Source of the DNA: Paraclostridium sordellii
GTDB lineage: Bacteria; Bacillota; Clostridia; Peptostreptococcales; Peptostreptococcaceae
Direction of reading: 5' to 3'
Assembly (NCBI RefSeq): GCF_000953675.1
Contig: NZ_LN679998.1
Span: 2,029,963 to 2,093,962 of the forward strand
DNA length: 64,000 nt
Positions 61,383-64,000 of this stretch are shown here, one piece after another (position 1 is the first letter of the stretch; the number at the start of each line of letters is the position of its first letter). The translations under genes were made by a program, and so were the position numbers. The notes below the pieces were generated by a model that did no database searches, had not been told where the DNA came from, and saw only the letters and a list, made by a program, of their open reading frames with translations.

Positions 61383-61883
61383 TTATTTTAAAATGTTTAA
61401 AAAATCAATTATGGTTTGTTCCATATAACTTCCTTTTCTATAAAGTTTTTTTACTTTTATTTTTTCAACTTGATTGTCTCCATTTTCTACGATTTTTACA
61501 ATACTTGGGAATTCTATAAAAGATCCTATTTTTTCAAAATTGCTGTTTAAATATATAAACATCGGTATTTTAATTCTTCCATCATCACTATGTTTTTTCA
61601 TAAATTCCTCATTACCTTCTCTTGGTTGAAGCCTTAATTTTATATTTGGATTCAATGTAGTTAAGTATTTCATAACAACTAAGTTTATCTGACAATCTGG
61701 ACACCATAATTCTGAAAATCCTAGTATATTTATCTCTTTATCTATTGATTTTACTTTATCTATAATTTCTTTAGATATCTCCATATTTTTTTCATAGTCA
61801 TTAGCTTTTTCTTGGTATTTTAAATCTGATTGATAAAATTCTTGTTCAAATTCATATCCACTTTCAAATAGCTTTTTTAACAC
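61383..61883 (-). CDS. Thioredoxin-like protein with WCPDC active site
   Basis: 166 aa from a GTG start at 61883 (reading (M)LKKLFESGYEF), with AGGGGG 9 bases upstream. Using the ATG at 61916 would place the N-terminus inside a terminator hairpin, and the shorter form aligns with the start of the paralogue at 27946. The loop SELWCPDC (Cys61, Cys64) is a CxxC redox site in a thioredoxin fold of the Thioredoxin_9 type. Likely a cytoplasmic thiol-disulfide oxidoreductase. Confidence 0.78.
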   Translation of the reverse strand: MLKKLFESGYEFEQEFYQSDLKYQEKANDYEKNMEISKEIIDKVKSIDKEINILGFSELWCPDCQINLVVMKYLTTLNPNIKLRLQPREGNEEFMKKHSDDGRIKIPMFIYLNSNFEKIGSFIEFPSIVKIVENGDNQVEKIKVKKLYRKGSYMEQTIIDFLNILK

Positions 61884-61908
61884 TATAAACTTCCCCCTAA
61901 AATAAAAT

Positions 61909-61945
61909 TGTTTCATATATATAATATATGAAACAATTTTATTTT
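61909..61945 (-). terminator. Terminator of the PHP phosphatase gene
   Basis: AAATTGTTTCATATATTATA-type hairpin (TTGTTTCATATA/TATATGAAACAA) followed by TTTTATTTTAATTT on the minus strand, 4 bases past the stop at 61949. Confidence 0.78.
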
Positions 61946-61948
61946 AAT

Positions 61949-62740
61949 TTATAAATTTTCATTAAAACCTTTAATACTTTCTATATCTTTTGAACTATGA
62001 GAATCTGAACCTAAAACAAACTTTATATTATATTTTTTTATTAATTTAAGTAAATACCCATTTATATAGGACTCTTTACAATAAGGTTTTCTTAAACCTG
62101 AAATATTAAAGTCAACTTCATAGTTTTTTTCTTTTAAAAGTTTAACAACTTCTTCTAAATTCTTATTATTTGAATAATCAAATGGAAATTTTTGATTATA
62201 CTTTCTAACCAAGTTTAAATGTCCTATTCTAGTTGGTTTGTATTTTCCCAAATTGCTATTTATAGCTAATTTCAAAGTTTGATAATATTTATTATATACA
62301 TTTTCTATATTCCCAAGTAAATTAATAACTTTCTCAAATTCCTCAACACTAAAATCTATACAGTAATATTCATCATTAATTTTTAACATATGTACGGATA
62401 AAATAGAATCATCTAAGTATTTCCCATATTTATCTAACTTTTCTTTTACCTCTTTTTCATATCCTTCTATAAAATCTACTTCTATTCCTATATTTATCTT
62501 TATCTTATCTTTGTATTTTTCTTTTAAAAATATCAACTCATCAAAATAGTCCATTATAAAATTTTCATCCATACCACTATCCTGTTTTGGTGATGGATCT
62601 TTAAAATTGCTTGGTAGAGGTAAGTGTTCTGTAAATGTTATTTCACTTAAACCTAATTGTATAGCTTTATTTATATATTCCTCAAAAGAATCTGTACTTC
62701 CATGAGGACAATAAGGTGAATGTATATGTCCGTCTCTCAT
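61949..62740 (-). CDS. hisJ: Histidinol-phosphatase of the PHP family (HisJ-like)
   Basis: 263 aa. The PHP metal site begins DGHIHSPYCPHGSTD (His5, His7 and His13), continues with FTEHLPLP near 37-44, and ends with LGSDSHSSKDI near 242-252. HisJ removes phosphate from histidinol phosphate in histidine synthesis, but no other his genes are nearby, so it could serve another phosphoester. AAAGGAGGC precedes the ATG. Single gene. Confidence 0.85.
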   Translation of the reverse strand: MRDGHIHSPYCPHGSTDSFEEYINKAIQLGLSEITFTEHLPLPSNFKDPSPKQDSGMDENFIMDYFDELIFLKEKYKDKIKINIGIEVDFIEGYEKEVKEKLDKYGKYLDDSILSVHMLKINDEYYCIDFSVEEFEKVINLLGNIENVYNKYYQTLKLAINSNLGKYKPTRIGHLNLVRKYNQKFPFDYSNNKNLEEVVKLLKEKNYEVDFNISGLRKPYCKESYINGYLLKLIKKYNIKFVLGSDSHSSKDIESIKGFNENL

Positions 62741-62920
62741 ATATGCCTCCTTTTTATACTCTAATTTGTTTTATCCTTAATTTATATTATAACTTTCATA
62801 GTTTAATTTGTATTAAAGTTTATAAATAAAAGCTTTTATTTTTTAACATTTTGTCTATGTTTTGAATACTATGCAATAAGGGAATTTTTTTCTCTAAAAA
62901 TATATATTTTAGGTGATTAG

Positions 62921-63475
62921 ATGTCATGTAAATCCGAAACTATCAAAACTGAATTGCCTATACCTTACCCCTTATATCAATCAGAACAAGGAAGGTATTT
63001 TATAGGTCAAACACCTCAATTAAATGCTAATAGCTCAACAGCTTTAATTGCACTAGTAAATCCAAGATGTTCATATGTAAATTTATATATAAATGCTATA
63101 ACAGTCACAAATCTTTTACAAGATAATTTTTCAGCTGAATTTTATGTTCATTCAAATCAAACCTTAAATACAACTAGCTACTTAATTAGCTGTACTAATC
63201 TAAGTATAGTTCCTACTCCACATAATAAAGGCATAATACAATATCAGTCTGGATATGATTTACAAATTTATAATGGTGTACCTATATTTACTAGAATTAT
63301 TCCTCAAACTTCAACATTAGTTATAGATGGTGGACAAATAATTATTCCTCCTGGACAATCACTACTTGTTTTTCTGGAAGGTATTTCTTCTGTATCATCT
63401 AGTTTAAATAATAAAAGTTTTATAGTTGCTTTTGGTTGGTGGGAAGAACAAATTTGTACAAACTATAAGTTATAG
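62921..63475 (+). CDS. DUF6143-like protein
   Basis: 184 aa, no signal peptide, rich in Ser, Thr, Asn and Tyr with mostly beta strands. Segments GRYFIGQTPQLNANSSTALI and PRCSYVNLYINAITVTN, and the C-terminal FIVAFGWWEEQ, fit the DUF6143 group found in clostridia and bacilli, of unknown function, possibly spore- or surface-related. AGGTGAT precedes the ATG. Single gene followed by a hairpin. Confidence 0.65.
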   Translation: MSCKSETIKTELPIPYPLYQSEQGRYFIGQTPQLNANSSTALIALVNPRCSYVNLYINAITVTNLLQDNFSAEFYVHSNQTLNTTSYLISCTNLSIVPTPHNKGIIQYQSGYDLQIYNGVPIFTRIIPQTSTLVIDGGQIIIPPGQSLLVFLEGISSVSSSLNNKSFIVAFGWWEEQICTNYKL

Positions 63476-63510
63476 TATAAATTTATTTATATAAATTTTT
63501 TACTTTTAGG

Positions 63511-63534
63511 GTGTGTATAATTAATTATACATAC
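63511..63534 (+). terminator. Terminator-like hairpin after the DUF6143 gene
   Basis: GTGTGTATAATTAATTATAC and its complement end ATAC form a near-perfect palindrome, followed by TCTTTTAC. Moderate strength. Confidence 0.55.
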
Positions 63535-63652
63535 TCTTTTACTATATATTTAAATTTTTTTATAATAAAACTTTTTAATTATATAATAATGGTATATAAA
63601 TATAATATGTTTATTAAATATAGACTAAAAAAATACTTTAGGAGATGGTTTT

Positions 63653-64000
63653 ATGAAAGAAACTCTATATTTTAATGGAGATATATTAACATTAGAAAAA
63701 GATTTATATGCTAAAGCAATTTTAGTTAGAGATGGTAAAATATATAAGGTTGGAAATAAAGAAGATATTTTAAGAGTTGCTGATACTAATGTAGAAATTA
63801 TAGATTTACAAGGTAAAACTTTAATGCCTTCATTTATAGATGCTCATAGTCATTTTTTTGCATACTCTCAAACATTCCTTCAGCCATCTTTAGAAAATGC
63901 TACTAATTTTAATGACATAATTAAAATTATTCAAAACTTTATTATAGAAAATAATATACCTAGAGGTAAATGGATTACAGCAGCTAATTACGATCATAAT
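63653..64000 (+). CDS. YtcJ-like amidohydrolase (partial, runs off the right edge)
   Basis: The first 116 codons: MKETLYFNGDILTLEKDLYA, then FIDAHSHFFAYSQTFLQPS. The DAHSH pair binds the metal in amidohydrolase family 3 enzymes such as YtcJ. AGGAGATGG precedes the ATG. The catalytic half lies beyond the window, so the substrate cannot be judged. Confidence 0.85.
   Translation, partial: MKETLYFNGDILTLEKDLYAKAILVRDGKIYKVGNKEDILRVADTNVEIIDLQGKTLMPSFIDAHSHFFAYSQTFLQPSLENATNFNDIIKIIQNFIIENNIPRGKWITAANYDHN

Overview
The window comes from a very AT-rich, low-GC Gram-positive anaerobe of the class Clostridia, most likely Paraclostridium (Paeniclostridium) sordellii or a close relative in the Peptostreptococcaceae. 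The strongest clue is the protein at 1676-2476, which I recognise as the NADP-dependent 7-alpha-hydroxysteroid dehydrogenase described from that species. Strong AGGAGG-type ribosome sites, a T-box leader, U-tailed terminators after most genes and the family content all fit. No rRNA, CRISPR array, complete insertion sequence or prophage was seen. One tRNA gene, tRNA-Leu(UAG), is present.

Layout. 0-8.5 kb: a SASA-type esterase, the bile-acid dehydrogenase, the tldD-pmbA protease pair, a DUF134 regulator and an aspartyl-tRNA synthetase behind a T-box leader with two antiterminator/terminator modules. 8.5-10.4 kb: a divergent XRE-cupin regulator and a D-threonine-aldolase-like enzyme. 10.4-13.2 kb: a poorly conserved minus-strand cluster (two orphan proteins, an S51 peptidase, a lysine-rich micro-protein), bracketed by two copies of a TCGTGAAACACGA palindrome and lying at the 3' side of tRNA-Leu. 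13.8-19.9 kb: an ArsB/NhaD-type transporter, a BlaI/BlaR1-like pair with two operator repeats, and a DUF819 membrane operon. 19.9-21.6 kb: cysS behind a short Cys-rich leader ORF and tandem alternative hairpins, the most interesting regulatory site here. 21.8-30.8 kb: Asp-box and YcxB-like proteins, two MATE exporters (one under a divergent MerR regulator), a Ca2+/Na+ antiporter and a monothiol thioredoxin-like protein. 30.8-38.8 kb: clpB, a PAS histidine kinase, glnS and uvsE. 38.9-47.6 kb: a sulfur/redox region with two siroheme reductases, a CoA-disulfide reductase-rhodanese fusion, a divergent LysR regulator, a YeiH-type exporter, and yhdT-panF. 47.6-52 kb: a SNF2/SWIM helicase with an XRE protein whose ImmA-like metallopeptidase has lost its histidines. 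52-64 kb: a GHL6-type glycosidase, small stress or envelope genes, adenine deaminase, a second thioredoxin-like protein, a HisJ-type PHP phosphatase, a DUF6143 protein and the start of a YtcJ-like amidohydrolase.

How it fits together. Most of the window is housekeeping and accessory metabolism in short operons closed by bidirectional terminators. Two aminoacyl-tRNA synthetase genes are controlled by apparently different RNA mechanisms: a T-box for the AspRS and what looks like leader-peptide attenuation for CysRS. The sulfur block is arranged so that one LysR protein, with an AAAGTGTA inverted repeat in the divergent promoter, could control both sulfite/polysulfide reduction and export.
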